A DNA stretch of 5,377 bases from an uncultured Bacteriovorax sp. (lineage in GTDB: Bacteria > Bdellovibrionota > Bacteriovoracia > Bacteriovoracales > Bacteriovoracaceae), in the NCBI GenBank assembly GCA_943914745.1, contig CALUDF010000231.1, forward strand, positions 1 through 5,377. Reading direction: 5' to 3'. The translations under genes were made by a program, and so were the position numbers. This document shows positions 1-5,037 of this stretch, piece after piece. Position 1 is the stretch's first letter, and every line of letters starts with the position of its first letter. The notes beneath the pieces are model-generated. The model had not been told where the DNA came from. It saw only the letters and a program-made list of their open reading frames with translations, and searched no databases.

Positions 1-221
1 CCCTGATACTCATATTACCCCTTAGATCAAATCAAGTTGATTCTCCTAAGTGCGAGTGGCGTGCCAAAACAACAGAGCCTATTTATGCCAGCAGGAATCA
101 AAAGACAAGCAAAGCAGAATACTTAATTCTAACGAATAGTTACTGTTCTTTTCTTGAACTTTGGATGATCAGACTGTGAAACAATTACACAGCAGACGTA
201 GTCACTTTGGCACCACAACCA

Positions 222-248
222 TGAGAGAGTCTCTCAGAAATGAGAGAC
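222..248. repeat. TGAGAGA/TCTCTCA half-site cluster, left flank of frm operon
   Basis: Three copies of one heptamer lie in alternating orientation: TGAGAGA at 222-228, TCTCTCA at 230-236 and TGAGAGA at 241-247. The first two form a perfect 7-bp-arm palindrome with a one-base centre. The last two form an 8-bp stem (229-236 with 241-248) closing a four-base loop, GAAA on the plus strand. The two structures share an arm and exclude each other. The stem lies about 20 bases past the frmR stop codon and could slow or end frm transcription, but no T-run follows it on either strand, so it is not a standard intrinsic terminator. Thirteen bases (236-248) recur inverted at 3306-3318 on the other side of the operon. 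Confidence 0.6.
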
Positions 249-266
249 TAAGAGTGCATCCTATCT

Positions 267-548
267 TTATTTTAAATAAGACCGAACAAGGCTTAGAGTG
301 TTATCGAGAGCAGATCTGATTTCCTTGGCTGAAACATTTTTTTCTTCAATATCAAATGTTTCGCGTAGATGACTCTCTAAAACCTCAGACATTAAGCTAT
401 TAACTCCCCCTCTAAGAGCGGCGATCTGCTGAAGCAAAACCTTGCAATCAGTTCCTTCCTCTATCGCTCGCTCTAAAGCCTCTGTCTGTCCACGAATGCG
501 ACGTATACGGGTAATGGCTTTTTTCTTTTCTTCAGGGGTATATGGCAT
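267..548 (-). CDS. frmR: Formaldehyde-sensing transcriptional repressor FrmR (CsoR/RcnR family)
   Basis: This 93-residue, cytoplasmic, all-helical repressor is expected to bind the frm operator as an oligomer and release it when formaldehyde modifies the protein. The sequence matches remembered Escherichia coli FrmR in register from end to end: N-terminal MPYTPEEKKK, the basic helix TRIRRIRGQ near residues 13-21, LLQQIAALRG near 38-47, and EVLESHLRETF near 55-65. Pro2 and Cys35, the pair linked by formaldehyde in characterised FrmR, are both present, as is His60. It is the last gene of the operon, 64 bases after frmB. No Shine-Dalgarno sequence precedes the ATG. A promoter-like sequence ends 8 bases before it, suggesting extra, possibly leaderless, expression. 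Related metal sensors RcnR and CsoR are less likely because the intact Pro2/Cys35 pair and the frm neighbours favour FrmR. Confidence 0.96.
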   Translation of the reverse strand: MPYTPEEKKKAITRIRRIRGQTEALERAIEEGTDCKVLLQQIAALRGGVNSLMSEVLESHLRETFDIEEKNVSAKEIRSALDNTLSLVRSYLK

Positions 549-556
549 AATAATTA

Positions 557-585
557 AGTATATAATGTACTGATGTTCAGTTCAA
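557..585 (-). promoter_or_regulatory. Predicted internal sigma70-type promoter for frmR
   Basis: On the minus strand TTGAAC (585-580) and TATACT (562-557) are separated by exactly 17 bases. The -10 box differs from TATAAT at one position and the -35 box from TTGACA at two. Only 8 bases lie between the -10 box and the frmR ATG, so transcription should start within a few bases of the start codon. This fits the absence of a ribosome binding site there. A short AGTA...TACT inverted repeat (557-571) overlaps the -10 region but is too weak to call an operator. Confidence 0.5.
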
Positions 586-612
586 GCACCTCTATAATTT
601 ATCTACAAAGCC

Positions 613-1449
613 TTACTCTTTGAGTAGGCTTGCGTGATATTTGATGTGTTTTTCTATGAAAGTCGAAATAAAGTAATAGCTGTGATCATACCCATCACAC
701 AAAAAAATGCTATTGGGCTGAGAGAAAACTGTGGCTGTCTCAGAAAAATGTCTTGTCTTCAATTGTGTTTCAAAAAATTCATCTGCTAATCCTTGATGGA
801 TAAGAATTTCTTTTGGGTGACGATGTCCGGCGCTCAATAGCTCGCATGAATCATACTCCTTCCACTTATTTCTATCAGTACCCAAATAACCTAGAAAGGC
901 TTTCTCTCCCCAGGGGACAACCGATGGATTCACAATAGGAGAAAAGGCTGAAATAGATTTAAAGAGTGATGGATTTCTAACTCCAATGGTGATGGCCCCA
1001 TGACCTCCCATTGAATGACCCATAATTGAAATATTTTTAACTTTGAAATAATCAGTTATCAAAGTGTATAATTCTGAAACGATATAACTGTACATCCTGT
1101 AGTGATCTTTATAACCATCAGTAGTGGCATCTACGTAAAAGCCAGCACCTGAGCCAAAATCATAAGCTTCGTGTTCGCCTGGTAAATTAAGGCCACGAGG
1201 AGAAGTATCCGGACATATCACCATTAATCCAGCCTCGGATAAATATCGTTGTGCGCCTGCCTTCGTAATGAAATTTTCATCCGTACATGTAAGACCTGAA
1301 AGCCAAATCAAACAGCCCTTAACTTCTGTGCTAGGAATGAAAGTGGAAAATTTCATTTCAGTTTTAGTCAGACTCGATTGATGAGACCAAAATTCCGTTT
1401 TACCATCAAACGTTTTATGAATTTTAATAAGCTTTATTTCTAATCCCAT
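613..1449 (-). CDS. frmB: S-formylglutathione hydrolase
   Basis: This alpha/beta-hydrolase, an esterase D-type serine hydrolase, cleaves S-formylglutathione to formate and glutathione, the last step of the pathway. At 278 residues it has the usual family length. The nucleophile elbow GHSMGG lies at residues 144-149 with Ser146. Asp223 (in LADEFF) and His256 (in GYDHSYYF) complete the probable triad. SGLTCTDENF (51-60), PDTSPRG (80-86) and DFGSGAGFYVDAT (97-109) are typical of the family. There is no signal peptide, so it is cytoplasmic. The chosen ATG has GAGGA (1459-1455) five bases upstream, and the N-terminus extends as far as known homologues, which makes the internal Met32 an unlikely start. 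It lies 29 bases after gfa in the same transcript. Confidence 0.96.
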   Translation of the reverse strand: MGLEIKLIKIHKTFDGKTEFWSHQSSLTKTEMKFSTFIPSTEVKGCLIWLSGLTCTDENFITKAGAQRYLSEAGLMVICPDTSPRGLNLPGEHEAYDFGSGAGFYVDATTDGYKDHYRMYSYIVSELYTLITDYFKVKNISIMGHSMGGHGAITIGVRNPSLFKSISAFSPIVNPSVVPWGEKAFLGYLGTDRNKWKEYDSCELLSAGHRHPKEILIHQGLADEFFETQLKTRHFSETATVFSQPNSIFLCDGYDHSYYFISTFIEKHIKYHASLLKE

Positions 1450-1478
1450 ATTTTTCCTCGAAGGCCATGTTGCGAAAC

Positions 1479-2051
1479 TTATTTCAAAACACCTTTTGCC
1501 TTTGCCGTGTGGGTAGCGATAACATCCATCAAATCAGGAGAAAGGCAATCATAGTAAGGAAGTCCTATCTGACTTAGGCGCTGACGAATTCCGGCCATCT
1601 CTATCGGTGGTGTCCCTCCTTCAATAACAGAAGAAACGAATGCTGCAAAACGTGGCTCTTCCCAACCTTTTTCATCTGAAAGTTCCGTGTGAATAAAATC
1701 AAAACCATAAAGGGGATGTTGCTTGTTTTCAATTCGCCCGTAAATATGGACACCACACTCTTTGCAAGCATGTCTTTGAATAGCTGCCGCTGTATCGACT
1801 ACTGAAAGCTTTTCTACATTTTTTGTGATTTCCAGCTTATCACGAGGAACAACTCCAACAACGGAAAAAATAGCATTTTTTGGTTTCCAACACTTGGTGC
1901 AGCCACAAGCATGGTTGTAAGCAACGTTTGAAGAAATTATTGCTTCAACAGGATTTACTTTGCATAAACAATGAATTTTTCCTCCATTAAATGATGCATT
2001 TCCTTTTGCAATTCCGTTATCAATTGATGGGTGTAAAGATAGTATTGTCAT
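1479..2051 (-). CDS. gfa: S-(hydroxymethyl)glutathione synthase (glutathione-dependent formaldehyde-activating enzyme)
   Basis: Gfa promotes the joining of formaldehyde and glutathione to S-hydroxymethylglutathione, the substrate of FrmA. This reaction also runs spontaneously, and some work questions whether Gfa is a true catalyst rather than a glutathione carrier. The 190-residue protein is of normal length and shows the cysteines of the fold: Cys28 and Cys30 with Cys96 and Cys99 for the structural zinc, and Cys49, Cys51 and Cys54 (CGCTKC, 49-54) for the second zinc site near the glutathione pocket. The motif HACKECGVHIYGRIE (94-108) is characteristic. Translation starts at an ATG with TAAGGA (2065-2060) eight bases upstream, in the 14-base gap after frmA. 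E. coli frmRAB lacks this gene, so the operon is closer to the arrangements with Gfa seen in Paracoccus-type pathways. Confidence 0.95.
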   Translation of the reverse strand: MTILSLHPSIDNGIAKGNASFNGGKIHCLCKVNPVEAIISSNVAYNHACGCTKCWKPKNAIFSVVGVVPRDKLEITKNVEKLSVVDTAAAIQRHACKECGVHIYGRIENKQHPLYGFDFIHTELSDEKGWEEPRFAAFVSSVIEGGTPPIEMAGIRQRLSQIGLPYYDCLSPDLMDVIATHTAKAKGVLK

Positions 2052-2065
2052 AATAAAAATCCTTA

Positions 2066-3175
2066 TTAAAAGTGAATAACTGTTCTAATCGACTTTCCTT
2101 CATGCATAAGATCGAAAGCCTTGTTGATATCTTCTAAATTCATTGTATGAGTTACGAATGGGGCTAAGTTGATTTTTCCATTCATTGCATCTTCAACCAT
2201 ACCTGGCAGTTGCGTGCGACCTTTTACCCCACCAAAAGCTGTTCCCATCCACTTTCTTCCTGTGACTAATTGGAATGGGCGAGTAGAGATTTCCTGTCCG
2301 GCACCGGCAACACCAATAACCACAGATTGCCCCCAACCTCTGTGGGCACTTTCAAGTGCAGCTCTCATGACATTTACATTGCCAATACATTCGAAAGAGT
2401 GGTCTACGCCCCAGCCTGTCATCTCAACTATCACCTGTTGAATTGGCTTTTCATGTTCCTTTGGATTGATACAATCAGTGGCTCCAAATTCTTTTGCTAG
2501 TGCGAACTTGGAAGGATTTGTGTCGATAGCGATGATTCTTCCAGCTTTAGCTTGTTTTGCACCTTGTAAAACTGCAAGACCAATTCCGCCAAGGCCAAAA
2601 ACTGCAACGGTATCGCCTTCTTGAACTTTTGCAGTGTTATGAACAGCTCCGATCCCAGTTGTAACACCACAACCAAGAAGACAAACGTGTTCTGGATTTG
2701 CTTTTGGATTAATTTTGGCAAGAGACACTTCAGCAACAACAGTGTACTCACTAAATGTAGAGCATCCCATATAATGATAAATAGGTTTTCCTTGGTATGA
2801 AAACCGACTTGTCCCATCCGGCATAACTCCTTTGCCTTGAGTAGCACGAACAGAAACACATAGATTTGTTTTGCCTGATTTACAGAAAATACATTCTTTA
2901 CATTCAGCCGTGTAAAGAGGGATTACGTGATCACCTGGCTTCACACTTGTCACACCTTCACCACACTCAACGACAATGCCTGCGCCTTCATGACCGAGGA
3001 CAACTGGAAATAACCCTTCTGGATCATCACCCGAAAGCGTGAAGGCGTCTGTATGACAAACACCGGTGTTAGTAATTCTTATTAAAACTTCCCCTTTTTT
3101 TGGAGGGGCGACGTCTATTTCAACGATTTCAAGTGGTTTTCCTGGACCAAAAGCTACGGCGGCTCGAGATTTCAC
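2066..3175 (-). CDS. frmA: S-(hydroxymethyl)glutathione dehydrogenase / class III alcohol dehydrogenase
   Basis: FrmA oxidises S-hydroxymethylglutathione to S-formylglutathione with NAD+, and members of the class also reduce S-nitrosoglutathione. The 369-residue protein is a zinc-dependent medium-chain dehydrogenase of normal length. Catalytic zinc ligands are Cys40, His62 (GHEGAG) and Cys169. The structural zinc cysteines are Cys92, Cys95, Cys98 and Cys106. The Rossmann motif GLGGIG is at 194-199, and Asp218 ends the second strand as expected for NAD. Class III markers are present: Asp51/Glu53 in GDDPEG, and Arg110 in VRATQGKG, equivalent to the arginine that binds the glutathione adduct. 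The start is GTG at 3175, supported by AAGGAG (3187-3182) six bases upstream and by the family N-terminus KSRAAVAF. It is the first gene of the operon, directly behind the operator-bearing promoter. Confidence 0.97.
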   Translation of the reverse strand: MKSRAAVAFGPGKPLEIVEIDVAPPKKGEVLIRITNTGVCHTDAFTLSGDDPEGLFPVVLGHEGAGIVVECGEGVTSVKPGDHVIPLYTAECKECIFCKSGKTNLCVSVRATQGKGVMPDGTSRFSYQGKPIYHYMGCSTFSEYTVVAEVSLAKINPKANPEHVCLLGCGVTTGIGAVHNTAKVQEGDTVAVFGLGGIGLAVLQGAKQAKAGRIIAIDTNPSKFALAKEFGATDCINPKEHEKPIQQVIVEMTGWGVDHSFECIGNVNVMRAALESAHRGWGQSVVIGVAGAGQEISTRPFQLVTGRKWMGTAFGGVKGRTQLPGMVEDAMNGKINLAPFVTHTMNLEDINKAFDLMHEGKSIRTVIHF

Positions 3176-3181
3176 AGACTT

Positions 3182-3187
3182 CTCCTT
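3182..3187 (-). promoter_or_regulatory. Ribosome binding site supporting the GTG start of frmA
   Basis: AAGGAG on the minus strand lies six bases before GTG at 3175-3173. The next in-frame methionine is far downstream, inside conserved sequence, so this site fixes the non-ATG start. Confidence 0.85.
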
Positions 3188-3214
3188 GTAGATAAAAAGA
3201 ATAATTCTAGCTTC

Positions 3215-3242
3215 AATATATACTATACCCCAGTATAGTCAA
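3215..3242 (-). promoter_or_regulatory. frmA promoter (sigma70-type)
   Basis: On the minus strand a -35 box TTGACT (3242-3237) and a -10 box TATATT (3220-3215) are separated by 16 bases. Each differs from consensus at one position. The predicted start of transcription is near 3208, giving a leader of about 33 bases that includes the AAGGAG ribosome binding site. A small palindrome TGAAAA-C-TTTTCA (3243-3255) abuts the upstream edge of the -35 box and may act as an A/T-rich upstream element. Confidence 0.75.
3222..3239. promoter_or_regulatory. Probable FrmR operator
   Basis: ACTATACCCCAGTATAGT is a perfect inverted repeat with 7-base arms and a 4-base centre, and it contains a run of four C (G on the coding strand). 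Operators of the CsoR/RcnR/FrmR family have a G/C tract between inverted A/T-rich arms such as TACT...AGTA or ATAC...GTAT, and this site has that form. It fills nearly the whole spacer of the frmA promoter and overlaps the end of the -35 box, so a bound repressor should block RNA polymerase. The assignment to FrmR comes from motif form and from frmR being in the operon. No binding data are available. Confidence 0.78.
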
Positions 3243-3305
3243 TGAAAACTTTTCAAGCACCATTACAGACAAGCAAAAAGAATCAAACAATAGTCTTTCA
3301 TCAAG

Positions 3306-3346
3306 GTCTCTCATTTCTTATTAAGTTCTCTCACCCATGAGAGAAC
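3306..3346. repeat. TCTCTCA/TGAGAGA half-site cluster, right flank of frm operon
   Basis: TCTCTCA occurs at 3307-3313 and 3327-3333, and TGAGAGA at 3338-3344. The last two lie inside a perfect inverted repeat with 9-base arms and a CCCA centre (3325-3333 with 3338-3346), which could be a hairpin or a dimeric operator. The 13-mer GTCTCTCATTTCT (3306-3318) is the reverse complement of 236-248 at the other end of the frm operon. No T-run follows on either strand. The cluster lies between the frmA promoter and the plus-strand transfer operon, so it could control either one or mark an insertion boundary. Confidence 0.6.
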
Positions 3347-3499
3347 CTTCACACTGCTTCATAATTTTACAAAATTCTTAAAATCATAAATTAATTCATG
3401 AACTTTATTTCGATTTAACCTTTTCAAAACCAGTGAAAAAAACTTTGGCACAAGTTTGCTTTTAAGTCCTCTCGTGAAACGAAAACGAAAGGAGGATTT
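3347..3499. other. A/T-rich leader before the transfer operon; no clear promoter
   Basis: This stretch is A/T-rich and must hold or follow the promoter of the plus-strand operon, but no pair of -35 and -10 boxes with correct spacing stands out. Near the start codon TCCTCT (3467-3472) can pair with GGAGGA (3491-3496) in a 6-bp stem, one pair a wobble, that would cover the strong Shine-Dalgarno sequence of the gene at 3500. Confidence 0.4.
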
Positions 3500-3742
3500 A
3501 TGGACGGCTATTTCAAGCCAAATTTAAAAAACGAAAAACAAGAGCTTCATCTTCTCAGTTTAGAGGACTGTGAGTTTGTCCCAGACGATGAGCAAAAGGC
3601 TTTCTCCATCTCTGGACGAGAACATATTTGTCCTAGGTGCAAAGCAGTTACTCACATCACAGGTAATAATCCTTATTGCTCAGACTGCAATTGGGATTCG
3701 TTGACTGATCCATTTTACGAGAAACAAAAATGTGCGGCTTAG
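3500..3742 (+). CDS. Small zinc-ribbon protein, first gene of the transfer operon
   Basis: The family is not recognised. The 80-residue protein has a probable zinc ribbon in its C-terminal half, CPRC (44-47) and CSDC (60-63), giving CX2C-X12-CX2C. An acidic, hydrophilic N-terminal half (LEDCEFVPDDEQ, 21-32) precedes it, and a further cysteine is at 78. There is no signal peptide or membrane segment, so it should be cytoplasmic. The start has a strong Shine-Dalgarno sequence, AAGGAGG (3489-3495), four bases upstream. It overlaps the next gene by 13 bases, which suggests translational coupling. Position at the head of a VirB-type operon suggests a regulator or a DNA-processing accessory factor, but that rests on position alone. 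Confidence 0.8.
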   Translation: MDGYFKPNLKNEKQELHLLSLEDCEFVPDDEQKAFSISGREHICPRCKAVTHITGNNPYCSDCNWDSLTDPFYEKQKCAA

Positions 3743-4029
3743 TAGCGGCCAAAGCTTTCATAAAAAAGCTTGTGGCCCAAATAAACAACCAAAAGATTTA
3801 TCAAGTGAAAAACGGCAACCAAACAGCGTGGATCACGCTCGATGAATTGATGAAACGAAATAAAGAACATCATTTTTATAAAAATTTATTAGGAGAACAA
3901 AGACATGAAAGCATTGAAAGACATTTTAGACACTCACATGGACAAATTGAAAACAACGAAATTCTATCGGTTTCAACTCTTCGTACAAGGAACGGAGAAA
4001 AAGAACACCGTAGGCATGGCCTATCTTAA
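3730..4029 (+). CDS. Hypothetical protein with long overlap into the next gene
   Basis: This 99-codon frame is not recognised. Residues 1-58 look like ordinary protein: a helix-like start (GLVAAKAFIKKLVAQI) then QKIYQVKNGNQTAWITLDELMKR, plausible as a short beta segment and helix. Residues 59-99 lie over the start of the gene at 3905 in another frame and are rich in His and Arg (HFRHSHGQ, EHRRHG), as expected of an out-of-frame reading. The start overlaps the end of the zinc-ribbon gene, with only a weak GAG-type ribosome site, so coupling is likely. Either a true 125-bp overlap exists, or the gene has lost its original end through a frameshift. No membrane segment or signal peptide is seen. 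Confidence 0.5.
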   Translation: MCGLVAAKAFIKKLVAQINNQKIYQVKNGNQTAWITLDELMKRNKEHHFYKNLLGEQRHESIERHFRHSHGQIENNEILSVSTLRTRNGEKEHRRHGLS

Positions 4030-4333
4030 AGAAGGTCAAAGCATTTATACTCTTCGTCTTTGGACTTTCCTCGAAGACAAATACTTCCTTCTTCCAAGCA
4101 AGGACGATGCAACCAAGTATTTACTAATGACGAGAGAACCAAACAAGTCTGCTACGTCGAAGAATAAATACTTCTGGAACATCGTTGGAAATGCCAAGGC
4201 GGATTCATCCAAGGGCGTGATTGAAATGAATTTCGATCTGCTCGACAAAAAGATTTACATGAGCATTTACCCAGAAGAGTCTGCAACTCCATACGGACAG
4301 CCAGTTCCCGAAGGAGCATTAGAAGCTGCTTAA
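3905..4333 (+). CDS. Hypothetical protein of the transfer operon, 142 residues
   Basis: The family is not recognised. The 142-residue protein is soluble-looking, with no signal peptide or membrane segment. It begins with a Lys-rich helix (MKALKDILDTHMDKLKTT), followed by alternating hydrophobic strands (FYRFQLFVQG, IYTLRLWTFLEDKYFLL, KYFWNIVGNAK, GVIEMNFDLLDKKIYMSIYP) and a Pro-rich, acidic tail. Such a pattern suggests a small mostly-beta domain, possibly a nucleic-acid or oligomer-forming fold, but this is inference. The start has AGGAG (3891-3895) nine bases upstream; the next in-frame Met (residue 12) lacks a ribosome site. It lies 65 bases before the pilin gene and probably belongs to the transfer operon as a lineage-specific accessory protein. 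Confidence 0.8.
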   Translation: MKALKDILDTHMDKLKTTKFYRFQLFVQGTEKKNTVGMAYLKEGQSIYTLRLWTFLEDKYFLLPSKDDATKYLLMTREPNKSATSKNKYFWNIVGNAKADSSKGVIEMNFDLLDKKIYMSIYPEESATPYGQPVPEGALEAA

Positions 4334-4354
4334 CGACTAAATATTTGCGCGACC

Positions 4355-4370
4355 TTTTGAAGTTTCAAAA
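4355..4370. repeat. Perfect inverted repeat before the pilin gene
   Basis: TTTTGAA-GT-TTCAAAA has perfect 7-base arms and a 2-base centre. The loop is too small for a good hairpin of full length, and no T-run follows, so an operator-like palindrome or chance is more likely than a terminator. It sits in the 65-base gap between the 142-residue gene and the pilin gene. Confidence 0.35.
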
Positions 4371-4398
4371 CAGGAACTTTTCATAAGGAACAAAAACA

Positions 4399-4686
4399 AT
4401 GAACAAGAAACAAATGGTTTTTTTAGTGGCCGTGGTGGCCGCTGCGGGCCTCTTCATGCCTGATCTTGCCCATGCTGGGCTTGAATCAAGCTTGATGGGA
4501 ATTAAATCAAAGCTTACGGGAGTTATTCTCCCTCTGCTTTCAGTGATCGGGATTGCGCTTGCAGGGACTTCTTTCTTCACGGGAAATCCAAATGCAAAAC
4601 AGCACATCGCTTACGCGATCATCGGTTGCATTATCGGCTTTGGCGCACAAGGGATTGTGGACTTTATCGCCCAAACAGTTCGTTAG
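4399..4686 (+). CDS. VirB2/TrbC-like type IV secretion pilin precursor
   Basis: This 95-residue protein has the build of a VirB2/TrbC major pilin, the subunit of the conjugative pilus, stored in the inner membrane. A signal peptide runs from basic MNKKQ through a hydrophobic core (MVFLVAVVAAAGLFMP) to an AHA|G cleavage site after residue 26, leaving a mature chain of 69 residues. The mature part has two hydrophobic helices, near 41-59 (GVILPLLSVIGIALAGTSF) and 70-88 (IAYAIIGCIIGFGAQGIVD), joined by a short polar loop with NPNAKQ, the usual family plan. AAGGA lies nine bases before the ATG. The next gene follows after 9 bases and encodes a VirB3-like protein, as in VirB loci. Family call is from topology and context; primary sequence in this family varies widely. 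Confidence 0.82.
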   Translation: MNKKQMVFLVAVVAAAGLFMPDLAHAGLESSLMGIKSKLTGVILPLLSVIGIALAGTSFFTGNPNAKQHIAYAIIGCIIGFGAQGIVDFIAQTVR

Positions 4687-4695
4687 AGGTGAAAG

Positions 4696-5037
4696 ATGGA
4701 AGAAGAAGGACTCATCACAACCAGAGTGCCGCGCGCACTAGAAATGAAGAGCAAGCTCTTTGGGTATGAACTCCCAGACTTGCTTCTCATTTTCTTCAAC
4801 CTTGCGATCACAAACTTGGTGTTTGGCGGGACTTCCTTTCGTTATCCGCTTGTGTGGGGAACAACGCTTGCTTTGGCGCTGTTCCTCCATTTTGCGAAGA
4901 AAGGTCGTCCAGACAATTACGTTCAGCATTTAGGCGAATTTCTCATTCGACCTGCATACTACGCGGCAGGCGGAGTTGATCGTCTTTATCGCAAATTTAA
5001 AGGACAGGTGAAAAATGTTTCAAAAGAAAAACGCTGA
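4696..5037 (+). CDS. VirB3/TraL-like type IV secretion inner-membrane protein
   Basis: This 113-residue protein is short with two adjacent hydrophobic segments near 27-44 (PDLLLIFFNLAITNLVFG) and 50-66 (YPLVWGTTLALALFLHF), then a basic cytoplasmic tail, like VirB3 and F-type TraL, small inner-membrane partners of the VirB4 ATPase. The N-terminal TTRVPRALEMKSKLFGYE and the region KKGRPDNYVQHLGEFLIRP after the second segment recall TraL-type proteins. Identification depends on gene order (pilin, this gene, VirB4-like ATPase) as much as on sequence. AGAGG (4685-4689), overlapping the pilin stop codon, lies six bases before the ATG. Its last 23 bases overlap the next gene, so the two are probably translationally coupled. 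Confidence 0.75.
   Translation: MEEEGLITTRVPRALEMKSKLFGYELPDLLLIFFNLAITNLVFGGTSFRYPLVWGTTLALALFLHFAKKGRPDNYVQHLGEFLIRPAYYAAGGVDRLYRKFKGQVKNVSKEKR

Noticed and set aside
1..23. A possible minus-strand gene start at the left edge: ATG (13-11) preceded by AAGGGG (23-18).
   Set aside because: Only four codons are visible before the edge and no convincing promoter lies upstream, so it cannot be told from chance.
229..248. The 8-bp stem with a 4-base loop downstream of frmR as an intrinsic terminator.
   Set aside because: No T-run follows the stem on either strand, and an overlapping alternative palindrome uses the same arm. It is reported as a repeat instead.
2169..2859. Open frames of 76-120 codons on both strands across frmA.
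   Set aside because: They lie wholly inside frmA, whose protein is intact and strongly conserved, and they show low-complexity or Cys/Phe-rich translations without ribosome sites or family features.
581..3261. The 10-mer TTCAAGCACC shared by the frmR upstream gap (581-590) and the frmA upstream region (3252-3261).
   Set aside because: Several 10-base matches are expected by chance in a window this size, and its distance to the predicted -35 boxes differs between the two sites.
103..3277. The 11-mer AGACAAGCAAA repeated directly at 103-113 and 3267-3277, considered as direct repeats flanking an insertion.
   Set aside because: A few 11-base matches are expected by chance in A/T-rich sequence of this length, and no longer similarity surrounds them.
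3444..3459. A sigma54-like -24/-12 sequence (TTGGCAC followed by TTTGCT) upstream of the zinc-ribbon gene.
   Set aside because: Only 9 bases separate the GG and GC dinucleotides instead of the required 10, and that spacing is nearly invariant for sigma54 promoters.
4045..4929. Minus-strand frames of 63-80 codons opposite the transfer genes, and a 62-codon plus frame at 4553-4741.
   Set aside because: Each overlaps a better-supported gene with a good ribosome site and family-like features; their translations look like shadows.
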